64,000 bases of DNA from Lentzea albidocapillata subsp. violacea (GCF_900100275.1 NZ_FNET01000005.1:372001-436000); one strand, 5' to 3'; shown: positions 33,129 through 41,931, numbered from the stretch's first letter. The notes: a model not told the origin generated them from the sequence alone. Translations and numbers: made by a program.

Positions 33129-33949
33129 CGCCCTGCCTCCTTGACTGCCGTGTCGAAATCGGGGCCGCACCAGGCCCCGCCCACGTACTTCGCCGCGGGT
33201 GACGAGGGGTCGAGCTCGCCGTGCTGCTCCAGCACGGCGGCCGCGTACTCCTCGGAGTCGTCCTGCGGCTCGTAACCCAGCGCGCGGGCCTCGTCCAGCG
33301 AGAACCAGCCGCGCTTGTTGCCGGAAACGCCCCACACGATCCGGAATCCCGGTGACGGAGCGGAAAGACACGCCTCGAACAGGCGCGCGCCGTCGTCCGG
33401 TGACATCCACGTCGACAACATTCGCACGTCACGCGGCTTCTCGAAGCACGAGCCGATGCGGATCGCGATCACGTCCATGCCGTAGCGGTCGGCGTACAGC
33501 GACCCCAACGCCTCCAGCGCCACCTTGGACACGCCGTAGTAGGTGTCCGGGCGCGGGAACGCGTAGTCGCCCGCCTCACCGTCGGCGCGCTCCAGGTAGC
33601 CGACGGCGTGGTTCGAGCTGGCCAGAACGACGCGGCGAACGCCGGCCCGCCGCGCGGCCTCCAGCAGCGTGTGCGTGCCGTCGATGTTGACGCGCAGGAT
33701 CTTGTCCCACGACTCCTCGAGGCTGTGACCACCGAGGTGGATCACCGCGTCGACGTCCTTCATCGCGGCTTCCATCGCGGCCATGTCGGTCACCGACGCC
33801 TCGACGAGCTCGACGTTCTCGCCGTCGGCGGCCGCGGGCAGTTCCGCGATGTCCAGCAGCCTCAGGACGCGGCCCTCAGTGGCGAGGCGGGTACGCATGA
33901 GCGTGCCCACCCCGCCGCCGGCGCCGGTGATCAGGATGCGTGCGGTCAC
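33125..33949 (-). CDS. udh: uronate dehydrogenase (NAD-dependent)
   Basis: Uronate dehydrogenase oxidises D-galacturonate or D-glucuronate to the aldarolactone with NAD+. The 274-residue short-chain dehydrogenase has ILITGAGGGVGTLMRTRLAT (NAD site), VIHLGGHSLEESWDKILRVN (the substrate-contact segment of Udh), VLASSNHAVGYLER, YYGVSKVALEALGSLYADRY (Tyr-x-x-x-Lys) and IRIGSCFEKPRDVRMLSTWM. Length and motifs fit the Agrobacterium/Pseudomonas enzymes. It sits between an IclR regulator and the aldehyde dehydrogenase, which supports the assignment over other NAD-epimerases. Confidence 0.9.
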   Translation of the reverse strand: MTARILITGAGGGVGTLMRTRLATEGRVLRLLDIAELPAAADGENVELVEASVTDMAAMEAAMKDVDAVIHLGGHSLEESWDKILRVNIDGTHTLLEAARRAGVRRVVLASSNHAVGYLERADGEAGDYAFPRPDTYYGVSKVALEALGSLYADRYGMDVIAIRIGSCFEKPRDVRMLSTWMSPDDGARLFEACLSAPSPGFRIVWGVSGNKRGWFSLDEARALGYEPQDDSEEYAAAVLEQHGELDPSSPAAKYVGGAWCGPDFDTAVKEAGR

Positions 33950-33991
33950 GGGTTGGACCCCTCCGTCTTGTTCAGGTGTTCTGTCAAAATC

Positions 33992-34780
33992 TCAGCGACC
34001 GAACTGGCGGAGGAGCTCGGTGATCGTCCGGGCGGCGTCGAGCAGGGCCGAGATGACCTGCCGCTCGTGCTCCGGAGTCAGTCTGCCCAGCGGGACCGAG
34101 CAACTCATGGCGTCCAGCACGGGATTGCGGTATGGCAGCGCCACCGCGAAACAGCCCAGGCCGGGCGTGTTCTCCTCGCGTTCGTGGGCGTACCCGACGT
34201 TGCGGAACCCGGCGAGCTGCTCGTGCAACGCCGCCCGATCGATCACGGTTTTCGGGGTCAGCGGCGCCAGGTCGTGGGGGAGGATCAGGTCGACCTCCTC
34301 CGGCGTGCGCGTCGAGAGCACGGCCTTGCCCAGCGACGTCGAGTGCGCGGGCAGCCGGCGGCCGACGCGCGAGACGACACGCAGGTGGTGCTCGGACTCG
34401 CGGCTCGCCAGGTAGACGACGTCCGCGCCGTCCAAACGGGCAAGGTGCACGGTCTCGTTGATCTCCTGGCGGACCTGCTCCATCACACGGATCGCCGCGC
34501 GCACCACCGGGTCGTGGTCCAAATAGGACGTACCGACGAGCAGCGCGCGCACGCCGATGCCGTACGTGCCCCTGTCCGAGTCGACCTCCACCCAGCCACG
34601 CGCCACGAGCGTCTGCAACAGCATGTAGAGGCTGGACTTGGGATAGCTGAGCTCGCGGTGCAGCTCGGTGAGCGTCAGCCTGCGGTCTGACGCGGACAGC
34701 ACTTCGAGCAGCTCCACCGTGCGGTCGGCGGACTTGACCGCGCCCGGACGAGCTGTGCCCTTGTCGATCGGCGACGCCAC
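33992..34780 (-). CDS. IclR family regulator of the uronate/aldarate module
   Basis: The 262-residue protein has an N-terminal winged helix (about residues 15-80: SADRTVELLEVLSASDRRLT, YPKSSLYMLLQTLVARGWVE) and an effector-binding IclR domain (about 90-260: ETVHLARLDGADVVYLASRE, STSLGKAVLST, AVALPYRNPVLDAMSCSVPL). It divides the divergent udh/aldehyde dehydrogenase and transporter/dehydratase units, so it very likely controls both in response to a uronate or aldarate. It starts at 34780. Direct CCAGGTTCA repeats and a GTTCA-N6-TGAAC site in the intergenic region are candidate operators. Confidence 0.88.
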   Translation of the reverse strand: MASPIDKGTARPGAVKSADRTVELLEVLSASDRRLTLTELHRELSYPKSSLYMLLQTLVARGWVEVDSDRGTYGIGVRALLVGTSYLDHDPVVRAAIRVMEQVRQEINETVHLARLDGADVVYLASRESEHHLRVVSRVGRRLPAHSTSLGKAVLSTRTPEEVDLILPHDLAPLTPKTVIDRAALHEQLAGFRNVGYAHEREENTPGLGCFAVALPYRNPVLDAMSCSVPLGRLTPEHERQVISALLDAARTITELLRQFGR

Positions 34781-34813
34781 CTGGCCTCCTCGTAACAGGA
34801 AAGCAACTTGCCC

Positions 34814-34843
34814 TTGACACGTTGCTGTGCCGATTCTTACAGT
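34814..34843 (+). promoter_or_regulatory. promoter of the transporter/dehydratase operon
   Basis: TTGACA (34814-34819) and TACAGT (34838-34843) are separated by 18 bases, close to the housekeeping sigma consensus. They lie 62 bases before the binding-protein start. Confidence 0.65.
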
Positions 34844-34849
34844 CCTGCA

Positions 34850-34888
34850 CCAGGTTCACAAGTACGACCCAGGTTCATGTATCTGAAC
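34850..34888 (+). promoter_or_regulatory. candidate IclR operator
   Basis: CCAGGTTCA occurs at 34850-34858 and 34869-34877. The second copy merges into the inverted repeat GTTCA-TGTATC-TGAAC (34873-34888). They lie just downstream of the predicted promoter, in a position suited to repression. Confidence 0.5.
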
Positions 34889-34904
34889 ACGAAGGGCTCC
34901 GACG

Positions 34905-36224
34905 ATGCGCCGTAGAACTGCCACAACACTTGCCACGCTGGGCGTGGCCGCGCTGCTCGCGGGTTGCGGCAGCGGTGGCACCACGGCCGCGTCGAGCAAA
35001 GACCCGAACAAGCCCCTCGAGGTGTGGACCCGCTCGACGGAGGCAACCGCGAAGGTCTACGCGAAGATCTTCAAGTCGTTCACCGAGAAGACCGGTGTGC
35101 AGGTCGACTACAAGCCGATCTTCAACGACTTCGACAAGCAGGTGCAGCAGCGCGCCGCGTCGAAGGACCTCCCCGACATCGTCATCACCGACACCGGTTC
35201 GCTCGGCAACTTCGTCAAGCAGGGCTGGACGACCGAGGTCAGCAAGAACGACGTCGCGGGCAGCGGCGACATCGTCGACCGCGCGTGGAACAACGGGAAG
35301 GGCGCGGACGGCAAGTTCTACGCCATTCCCTACTCCACCCAGGCGATGGTCACGCTGATCCGCAAGGACTGGCGCGAGAAGCTCGGCAAGCCGATCCCCA
35401 CCACGTGGGAGGAGCTCGACGACCTCGCGAGGGCCTTCACCCGCGACGACCCCGACGGCAACGGGCAGAACGACACCTACGGCATGCTGGTGCCGGGCAC
35501 GACCGACCGCGGCTACCTCGGCTGGTGGGCGGCCAGCTACATCTGGCAGGGCGGCGGCGACATCCTCGAGGACGAGGGCGACGGCAAGTTCCGCGTCGGC
35601 ATCGACTCGCCGGAGTCGACCAAGGCCGTCGAACGGCTGCGCAAGCTCTTCTGCGAGGACAAGGTCATGCAGCCCGGCTCGCTGACCCTCGGCACGAACG
35701 ACGCGCACCCGCTGTTCGAGTCGGGCAAGAGCGGCATCTACCTCACCGGCCCGTACATGATCGGCCGCTTCGACAAGTCGCTCGGCAAGGACAAGTACGA
35801 GGTCGTCGCGTCCCCGAAGGGCCCGGCCGGCGCCACGGTGCTCGGTGAGGGCGAGAACATCTACCAGATGGCCGGCTCCGCCAAGACCGCCGACCAGAAG
35901 AAGCTCGCCGAGTACCTGATCACGCCCGAGGCGCAGCAGGCCGGCATGAAGGGTGACCCGCAGCCGGTCGTCCGCCTCCCCGTGAACAAGACCGTCGACG
36001 TCAACGCGACGTACAAGGACCCGCGCTGGGCGACCGTGGCGGGCGTGTACTCCAGCGAGGCGCGGCCGTTCCCCAGCGTTCCGAACTTCGCGCCGTTCCG
36101 GCAGAAGACCTCGGAGACCCTGAACTCCATCTTCGCGAAGTGCCCCGCTGACTCCTCGGCCGAGCTGAAGACGCTCGCGGAAGCGCTCAAGAAGGAACTC
36201 GAGAACCAGAAGGCGTCGAAGTGA
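34905..36224 (+). CDS. ABC sugar/uronide-binding lipoprotein (family 1)
   Basis: The 439-residue protein has a lipoprotein signal (TTLATLGVAALLAG then Cys) and a family 1 extracellular binding domain: PLEVWTRSTEATAKVYAKIF, DLPDIVITDTGSLGNFVKQG, YAIPYSTQAMVTLIRKDW and GKSGIYLTGPYMIGRF. It probably delivers a uronide, oligouronide or aldarate to the two permeases encoded next. Its stop codon overlaps the first permease start (GTGA, 36221-36224). Ligand specificity is inferred only from the operon. Confidence 0.9.
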   Translation: MRRRTATTLATLGVAALLAGCGSGGTTAASSKDPNKPLEVWTRSTEATAKVYAKIFKSFTEKTGVQVDYKPIFNDFDKQVQQRAASKDLPDIVITDTGSLGNFVKQGWTTEVSKNDVAGSGDIVDRAWNNGKGADGKFYAIPYSTQAMVTLIRKDWREKLGKPIPTTWEELDDLARAFTRDDPDGNGQNDTYGMLVPGTTDRGYLGWWAASYIWQGGGDILEDEGDGKFRVGIDSPESTKAVERLRKLFCEDKVMQPGSLTLGTNDAHPLFESGKSGIYLTGPYMIGRFDKSLGKDKYEVVASPKGPAGATVLGEGENIYQMAGSAKTADQKKLAEYLITPEAQQAGMKGDPQPVVRLPVNKTVDVNATYKDPRWATVAGVYSSEARPFPSVPNFAPFRQKTSETLNSIFAKCPADSSAELKTLAEALKKELENQKASK

Positions 36225-37192
36225 CCGCTGTTCAATCACTCGGCGACACCCGAGACGTGGGCTCGACGGCTAGTGGCGGCGGTGCCGTCGAAACCCACCC
36301 CGTGAGGCGGCGCCGCCGGCGTCGCCTCACGGGAGCCACCTTCGTCCCGTGGCTCTTTCTCTTCCCCGCCGCGCTGATCTTCCTGGTCTTCAAGTTCATC
36401 CCGATGGCGGAGGGCATCCGGCTCTCGCTGTTCGAGGTCCGGCCGTTCCTCGGCGACATCTTCGTCGGCTTCAAGAACTACGCGACGATCCTGCAGGACG
36501 AGAAGTTCCTGACCGCCAGCTGGCACACCCTCGTGCTGGCCGGCGGTCAGACGGTCGGCGCGATGGTGATCGGCTTCTTCCTGGCGTTGCTGCTGGAAGG
36601 CCACACCAAGTCGTTGTGGTTCGTGCGGTCCGCGGTGTTCCTGCCCGTCGTGGCGGCCACCGCGGTCATCGGTGAGATCTGGCGGTTGTTCTTCTACCCG
36701 GCGCCAGAAGGCTTCCTCAACGAGCTCATCTCGTGGGTCGGCCTCGGGCCCTGGGAGTACATCCACAGCACGGACACCTCGCTGGTGTCGGTCATGTTCG
36801 TCGGCATCTGGAAGCACGCGCCGTACGACATGGTGCTGATCCTCGCCGGGCTCGCGGGCATCGACCGCCAGCAGTACGAGGCCGCCGCGATCGACGGAGC
36901 CACGACACCGCAACGGATCTGGAACGTCACGCTCCCCGCGCTGCGGCCCGTCATCACGATCCTGCTGACGCTGGCGGCGATCCGCGGCCTGCGCGTCTTC
37001 ACCGAGGTGTACGTGCTCACCGGCGGTGGTCCCGCCGGGTCGACCGACGTGTGGATGACCCGCGTCTACACCACGGCGTTCGAACAGTCCGAAGCCGGAC
37101 TCGCATCCGCTGGTTCCGTGCTCTTGTTCCTGGTTACCTTGATTTTGACGGTCAGCGTGCAGTGGTACCGCCGCAGGAGGGAAGCGCGATGA
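36221..37192 (+). CDS. ABC carbohydrate permease 1 (MalF-like)
   Basis: The 323-residue protein has six membrane segments beginning at TFVPWLFLFPAALIFLVFKF (about residue 43). The cytoplasmic EAA loop is YEAAAIDGATTPQRIWNVTL (about 220-239), which docks on the ATPase. An Arg-rich N-terminus (RRRRRRRL) precedes the first helix. It overlaps the binding-protein gene by 4 bp and the second permease by 4 bp. Confidence 0.9.
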   Translation: MTAVQSLGDTRDVGSTASGGGAVETHPVRRRRRRRLTGATFVPWLFLFPAALIFLVFKFIPMAEGIRLSLFEVRPFLGDIFVGFKNYATILQDEKFLTASWHTLVLAGGQTVGAMVIGFFLALLLEGHTKSLWFVRSAVFLPVVAATAVIGEIWRLFFYPAPEGFLNELISWVGLGPWEYIHSTDTSLVSVMFVGIWKHAPYDMVLILAGLAGIDRQQYEAAAIDGATTPQRIWNVTLPALRPVITILLTLAAIRGLRVFTEVYVLTGGGPAGSTDVWMTRVYTTAFEQSEAGLASAGSVLLFLVTLILTVSVQWYRRRREAR

Positions 37193-38070
37193 GCACTGTC
37201 AACTCAAGCCGCTTCGACAGCGCCATCGGCTGGTCCGCCCGCCCGGACGCGTGGCTCAGCAGGGGCATCCGGTTCCTTTTCAGTGCCCTCGCTGTAATCC
37301 TTTTCTGCGGTCCGCTGCTGGTCATCTTCTCCGGCGCGTTCGACCACAACCCGGACCCGACCAAGCTGTCGGTGATCCCGGAGAACCCGTCGCTGATCAA
37401 CTTCCAGGTCGCGGCGGAGAACAAGATCTGGCGCTACCTGATGAACTCGTTGATCATCGCCGGTGGTGCGCTGCTGCTGCAGCTGTCGGTGAGCGTTTTC
37501 GCCGCATACGCGTTGGCGCGCAAGAAGTTTCGCGGTCAGGCCATCGCCCTGTTGGTCATTCTTGCCACGATGATGTTGCCTGAGGAGGTCATCGCGATCC
37601 CGCTGTCGCTGGTGATCGGAGACCTGCCTCTGGTGCACGTGAGTCTCAAGGGCACCCTGCTCGGCGTCATCCTCCCGTTGGGGGCTTGGGGTTTCTCCAT
37701 CTTCGTCATGACGGAGTTCATGAAGGAGATCCCCAACGAACTGGAGGAGGCGGCCAAAGTGGACGGTGCCGGAGAGCTGCGCCTCTTCGCGCAGATCATT
37801 CTCCCGCTGTGCAAGCCCGCGCTCGGTGTCATCGCCGTGTTCGGCTTCAACATGATTTGGGAGCAGTACCTGCTCCCCCTGATCGTCGCCGCTGACCCCT
37901 CCGATTACACGCTCACGGTCGCACTCCTCGCGCTTCGATCCGACGACATGGTCGGAACGGGCATCGTGCTGGCCGGTGCGTTGCTGGCGCTGGTACCGAG
38001 CTTGGTCGTGTACCTGTCGCTGCAGAAGTCCTTCCTGCGTGGGATCACCACCGGAGCGATCAAGGGATGA
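37189..38070 (+). CDS. ABC carbohydrate permease 2 (MalG-like)
   Basis: The 293-residue protein starts at ATG 37189 in an ATGA overlap with the first permease, with GGAGGG upstream. It has six membrane segments (first about FLFSALAVILFCGPLLVIFS), the typical periplasmic loop, and the EAA motif ELEEAAKVDGAGELRLFAQI (about 184-203). It ends SLQKSFLRGITTGAIKG, a standard end for MalG-type permeases. No ATPase gene follows. Actinobacterial importers of this type often share a general MsiK ATPase encoded elsewhere. Confidence 0.9.
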   Translation: MSTVNSSRFDSAIGWSARPDAWLSRGIRFLFSALAVILFCGPLLVIFSGAFDHNPDPTKLSVIPENPSLINFQVAAENKIWRYLMNSLIIAGGALLLQLSVSVFAAYALARKKFRGQAIALLVILATMMLPEEVIAIPLSLVIGDLPLVHVSLKGTLLGVILPLGAWGFSIFVMTEFMKEIPNELEEAAKVDGAGELRLFAQIILPLCKPALGVIAVFGFNMIWEQYLLPLIVAADPSDYTLTVALLALRSDDMVGTGIVLAGALLALVPSLVVYLSLQKSFLRGITTGAIKG

Positions 38071-38981
38071 GTCTGGTTATGCAACTCGATGGTGTGCTGT
38101 TCTTTCCGGTGACCCCGTTCGACAGCGAGGGGAACATCGCGTACGACGTGCTCGCCGAGCACGTCAAGCACGGTGTCTCCGCCGGGCCGGGCGCGGTGTT
38201 CGCCGCCTGCGGCACCGGCGAGTTCCACGCGTTGGAGCTGGGTGAGTTCGAGCGCGCGGTGGCGGTCGCGGTCGAGGCGACCGCGGGCAAGGTGCCGGTC
38301 TTCGCCGGAGCGGGCGGTTCGGTCGCGGCGACCAAGCAGTTCGTGCAGGCGGCGGAACGCGCTGGTGCCAACGGCATCCTGCTGCTGCCGCCGTACCTGG
38401 TGTCCAACCCGGCCGCCGGTCTCGTGCGGTACGTGGCCGAGGTCGCCGGTGCCACCGAACTGCCGATCATCGTGTACCAGCGCAACAACGCGCGGTTCAC
38501 GCCGGAGACCGCGATCGAGGTCGCGCGCATCCCGAACGTCGTGGGCCTGAAGGACGGCCTCGGCGACCTCGACCAGATGCAGCGGATCGTGCTGTCCGTC
38601 CGTGCCAACGTTGACAAGCCGTTCCAGTTCTTCAACGGCCTGCCGACCGCGGAGATGACGCAGCTCGCGTACCGGGCCATCGGCGTCGAGCTCTACTCGT
38701 CGGCGGTGTTCTGCTTCGCGCCGGAGATCTCGCTCGGCTTCTACAACGCCGTGCAGTCCGGCGACACCGAGCTCGTGAACCGGTTCCTCTTCGAGTTCTA
38801 CAAGCCACTGGTCGAGCTGCGCGACAAGGTTCCCGGCTACGCGGTCTCTCTGGTGAAGGCCGCGGTGCGCGCGAACGGTCTCGAGGTCGGCGGCGTGCGG
38901 CCGCCGTTGATCGACCCGCTCGACGAGCACGTGGCCGCGCTCGACAAGATCATCGCCGCGGGCAAGGCCCTGCTGAGCTGA
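38067..38981 (+). CDS. kdgD: 5-dehydro-4-deoxyglucarate dehydratase
   Basis: The enzyme dehydrates and decarboxylates 5-keto-4-deoxy-D-glucarate to 2,5-dioxopentanoate. The 304-residue protein is a DapA-like TIM barrel with LFFPVTPFDSEGNIAYDVLA, the Tyr-containing PIIVYQRNNARFTPET (about residues 132-147) and the Schiff-base lysine in VVGLKDGLGDLDQMQ (about 156-170). This arrangement matches KdgD rather than dihydrodipicolinate synthase. The ATG start overlaps the permease stop (ATGA). It feeds the aldehyde dehydrogenase encoded on the divergent arm. Confidence 0.92.
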   Translation: MSLVMQLDGVLFFPVTPFDSEGNIAYDVLAEHVKHGVSAGPGAVFAACGTGEFHALELGEFERAVAVAVEATAGKVPVFAGAGGSVAATKQFVQAAERAGANGILLLPPYLVSNPAAGLVRYVAEVAGATELPIIVYQRNNARFTPETAIEVARIPNVVGLKDGLGDLDQMQRIVLSVRANVDKPFQFFNGLPTAEMTQLAYRAIGVELYSSAVFCFAPEISLGFYNAVQSGDTELVNRFLFEFYKPLVELRDKVPGYAVSLVKAAVRANGLEVGGVRPPLIDPLDEHVAALDKIIAAGKALLS

Positions 38982-38994
38982 GAGGGCGTTCGGC

Positions 38995-40254
38995 ATGAAG
39001 ATCACCGAGATTGTCCTGACACCGATCGCGTTCCGGGACCCGCCGCTGCTCAACTCGGCCGGCGTGCACGAGCCGTGGGCGCTGCGCACGATCGTCGAGG
39101 TGCACACCGACGAAGGCATTTCGGGGCTGGGGGAGACCTACGGCGACCTCGGGCACCTGGAGCGCTCGCGGTCCGTTGTGGACACTTTGATCGGCCTTGA
39201 CGTCTTCGCGTTGAACGAGATGCACGCGCGGGTCGCCGCCGTGCTCGGCGGCAAGGCGGGGCCGGACAAGCACGGCCTGACCGGCAAGATCACGGCGGAG
39301 AGCACCGTCGACCGCGTGTACTCACCGTTCGAGGTCGCGTGCCTGGACATCCAGGGCAAGGCGCTGGGACGCCCGGTGCACGACCTGCTGGGTGGCGCGG
39401 TCCGTTCCGCCGTGCCGTATTCGGCCTACCTGTTCTACAAGTGGGACGGGCATCCCGGCGCCGAGCCGGACGAGTGGGGCGAGGCGGTCGACCCCGCCGG
39501 CATCGTGGCCCAGGCCGCCGGGATGATCGAGCGGTACGGCTTCGGGTCGATCAAGCTCAAGGGCGGTGTCTTCCCGCCGGAGCAGGAGATCGAGGCGATC
39601 CGCGCTCTGCGCGAGGCGTTCCCGGACCACCCGCTGCGGCTGGACCCGAACGCGGCCTGGTCGACGGCGACGTCGCTGAAGGTCGCGGCGGAGCTCGACG
39701 GCGTGCTGGAGTACCTGGAGGATCCGACGCCGGAGATCTCCGGGATGGCGGAGGTGGCCGCGAAGGCACCGATGCCGTTGGCCACCAACATGTGCGTGGT
39801 CGCGTTCGAGCACCTCAAGCCGTCCGTGGAACAGGACGCCGTGCAGGTGCTGCTGTCCGACCACCACTACTGGGGCGGACTGCAGCGGTCGCGTCAGCTG
39901 GGGATGATCTGCCAGACGTTCGGCATCGGCCTGTCGATGCACTCGAACTCGCACCTCGGCATCTCGCTGGCCGCGATGACGCACCTGGCCGCGGCGACGC
40001 CGAACCTGAACTACGCCTGCGACACGCACTACCCCTGGAACGCTCAGGACGAGGTCGTGGAACCGGGTGTGCTGTCCTTTGTGGATGGGGCGTTGCAGGT
40101 TCCCGTGACGCCGGGACTCGGTGTGTCGCTGGATCGTGACGCGTTGGCGCGCATGGCCGAGAACTACGTTCGGTGCGGCATCACGGCTCGCGACGACACG
40201 GGCTACATGCAGAAGTTCGACCCGAGTTACGAGAGGAAGCGCCCCCGGTGGTGA
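38995..40254 (+). CDS. gudD: glucarate dehydratase
   Basis: Glucarate dehydratase converts D-glucarate to 5-keto-4-deoxyglucarate. The 419-residue enolase-superfamily protein has GLGETYGDLGHLERSRSVVD near the N-terminus, the catalytic KxK-type motif GSIKLKGGVFPPEQEIEAIR, metal ligands in LRLDPNAAWST and EYLEDPTPEISG, TNMCVVAFEHL, and the catalytic His region SMHSNSHLGISLAAMTHLAA. DTHYPWNAQDEV also fits the GlucD subgroup. It starts at ATG 38995, 13 bases after kdgD. The last codons overlap the next gene. Confidence 0.92.
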   Translation: MKITEIVLTPIAFRDPPLLNSAGVHEPWALRTIVEVHTDEGISGLGETYGDLGHLERSRSVVDTLIGLDVFALNEMHARVAAVLGGKAGPDKHGLTGKITAESTVDRVYSPFEVACLDIQGKALGRPVHDLLGGAVRSAVPYSAYLFYKWDGHPGAEPDEWGEAVDPAGIVAQAAGMIERYGFGSIKLKGGVFPPEQEIEAIRALREAFPDHPLRLDPNAAWSTATSLKVAAELDGVLEYLEDPTPEISGMAEVAAKAPMPLATNMCVVAFEHLKPSVEQDAVQVLLSDHHYWGGLQRSRQLGMICQTFGIGLSMHSNSHLGISLAAMTHLAAATPNLNYACDTHYPWNAQDEVVEPGVLSFVDGALQVPVTPGLGVSLDRDALARMAENYVRCGITARDDTGYMQKFDPSYERKRPRW

Positions 40255-41378
40255 AGTCGGTTGTCCACGCCTATCCGTGGGACCTGATCGGAGACCCTGA
40301 CGCCGTCGCGCGGTATCAGGACCTCGGGATCGACGCGATCGCCCTCGCGGCGTCGTATCACACGGTGCGGGCGGCGACGCCGCTTCATCCGTCGCATCGG
40401 ATGGTCGATGCGCGGCACGCGGCGTTCTACCTGCCGGTGCGTTCGGCTAAGTACGGCCGGCTCGTGCCTGCGGAACCGTCCTGGGTGGACGGTTCCGGCT
40501 CGTTCGGCGCGGCCGCGGCTCTGGTCCGTGCCGCCGGTCTGCCGGTGTACGCGTGGACCGTGCTGACGCACAACTCGCGCCTCGGTGACCTGCACCCCGA
40601 TGTGACCGTGGTGAACGCGTTCGGGGACCGCTACCCGTACGCGTTGTGCACCGCGCAGCCCGACGTCGTCGAGTACACCTCGGTGCTGGTGTCCGAGGTG
40701 CTGGAGCTCGGCGCGCCGGACGGGATCATCCTGGAGGCCTGCGGGCCGCTGGGGTTCTTCCACGGCGGGCACCACGAGAAGACCGACGGCACGGATTGGA
40801 ACGCGGTGCAGCAGAAGCTGTTGTCGCTGTGCTTCTGCTCTGCCTGCACCGCCCTGTACGCCGACCCGGATGCCCTGCGTGAAGCGGTCCGGGCCGGGGT
40901 CGATCGCGGGGCGTCCAGCGTCGAGGAGGCGCTGGGCGCGCTCGCGGAAGACGTTCAAGCGGTGCGCACCGGCGTGGTGCGGTCGTTGCGGCAGAGGCTG
41001 GTGTCCGAGATTCGCGCTGCCGCGCCCTCGATCCGGGTCGGCATGCACGTGACGGCGGACCCTTGGGGCACCGGGCCGTTCGCGACCGTGGCCGGTGGTG
41101 TCGACGCCGACGTCGATGTCCTGACGACGATGTGCTGGCCCGGACCGGAGATCGCGGTTCCCGGCATCGAGGCCCTTCGTGCTGCCGCCCCGGACACGCG
41201 GATCGCCGCGTACGTGCTGGGGTTGCCGCCGAAACCGGCCGACGGTGCGGCGTTGTCGAAGGAGTGGCTCGCGTACGTGGACGCCGGCGTGGAGGAGTTC
41301 CACCTCTACCACGGTGGTCTCGCGTCCGCGGCACGGTTGGAAGCTTTGCGAGAGGCTGTAACCGCCGTTAGCCGCTAA
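40251..41378 (+). CDS. unrecognised TIM-barrel-like enzyme in the uronate operon
   Basis: The 375-residue protein starts at GTG 40251, overlapping the gudD stop by 4 bp, so it belongs to the operon. There is no signal peptide. The pattern of strands and conserved turns suggests a (beta/alpha)8 glycosidase-like barrel: HAYPWDLIGDPDAVARYQDL, LPVYAWTVLTHNSRLGDLHP, VVNAFGDRYPYALC, GIILEACGPLGFFHGGHHEK (possible catalytic Glu and metal-binding His cluster), then a CFCSACTALY cysteine pair and RVGMHVTADPWGTGPF. I cannot name the family. In context it could be a uronide hydrolase or the missing lactonase function; both are guesses. Confidence 0.75.
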   Translation: MKSVVHAYPWDLIGDPDAVARYQDLGIDAIALAASYHTVRAATPLHPSHRMVDARHAAFYLPVRSAKYGRLVPAEPSWVDGSGSFGAAAALVRAAGLPVYAWTVLTHNSRLGDLHPDVTVVNAFGDRYPYALCTAQPDVVEYTSVLVSEVLELGAPDGIILEACGPLGFFHGGHHEKTDGTDWNAVQQKLLSLCFCSACTALYADPDALREAVRAGVDRGASSVEEALGALAEDVQAVRTGVVRSLRQRLVSEIRAAAPSIRVGMHVTADPWGTGPFATVAGGVDADVDVLTTMCWPGPEIAVPGIEALRAAAPDTRIAAYVLGLPPKPADGAALSKEWLAYVDAGVEEFHLYHGGLASAARLEALREAVTAVSR

Positions 41379-41380
41379 CT

Positions 41381-41444
41381 GTGAAGAGAAGTTCCTGAGA
41401 GAAGTTGCTGCAACCCGTTGTGAGCGCGGTTCCGTCCTCTTCAC
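41381..41444. promoter_or_regulatory. spaced inverted repeat before the first lipoprotein gene
   Basis: GTGAAGAG (41381-41388) and CTCTTCAC (41437-41444) are perfect complements that frame the whole gap, the second directly touching the ATG. The interior holds a smaller repeat, GTTGCTGCAAC. It may be a leader structure that masks the start, or a terminator of the uronate operon. Confidence 0.4.
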
Positions 41445-41915
41445 ATGAGGCACATAGGAACCGTAGTTGGCACTGGCGTCCTGCTGCTGGTCATCTCGGC
41501 CTGTGGCAGCGCGCAGAACGCGGGCGCCGGGGCAGGTGGCGGTCAGGAGTTGCCGACCGCCACCTCGACCTCCGAGGTGCCCCCGAACGTCGCCCCCGGA
41601 GAAGTGCCGCCGGACGGCAAACCCGTGACGAAGCTCGACACCACGGCGCTGCCGCCCGATCAGCCGCGCACCGTGTGGACACAGGGCGACGGGAAGACCG
41701 TCGGAGTCGTGGCCCAAGAGGGCGGATGTGGCAAGGCGAGCGCGTCCGTGCTGGAGCAGAACGCTTCCACCGTGAAGATCGAACTGCTCGAGACGCTGCC
41801 GCTGACCAAGGAGATGTGCACTATGGACATCCGCTTCCCTCCGTTGACGGTGCAGCTGTCCGAGCCCCTTGGTGAGCGCACGGTCGTGCTGACGTCGCGG
41901 CAGGAACAGAAGTAG
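41445..41915 (+). CDS. small lipoprotein, paralogue A
   Basis: The 156-residue protein has a lipoprotein signal (MRHIGTVVGTGVLLLVISA then Cys 20) and a Gly/Pro-rich linker. A C-terminal domain (about residues 60-155) follows with KPVTKLDTTALPP, GDGKTVGVVAQEGGCGKASA, EMCTMDIRFPPLTVQLSEPL and ERTVVLTSRQ. Two cysteines (about 101 and 126) probably form a disulfide. The following gene encodes the same domain, so the pair is a tandem duplication. I do not recognise a named family; a small cell-surface protein is all that can be said. The ATG lacks a clear ribosome binding site. Confidence 0.72.
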   Translation: MRHIGTVVGTGVLLLVISACGSAQNAGAGAGGGQELPTATSTSEVPPNVAPGEVPPDGKPVTKLDTTALPPDQPRTVWTQGDGKTVGVVAQEGGCGKASASVLEQNASTVKIELLETLPLTKEMCTMDIRFPPLTVQLSEPLGERTVVLTSRQEQK

Positions 41916-41931
41916 ACCTTCCTCCCCACGG

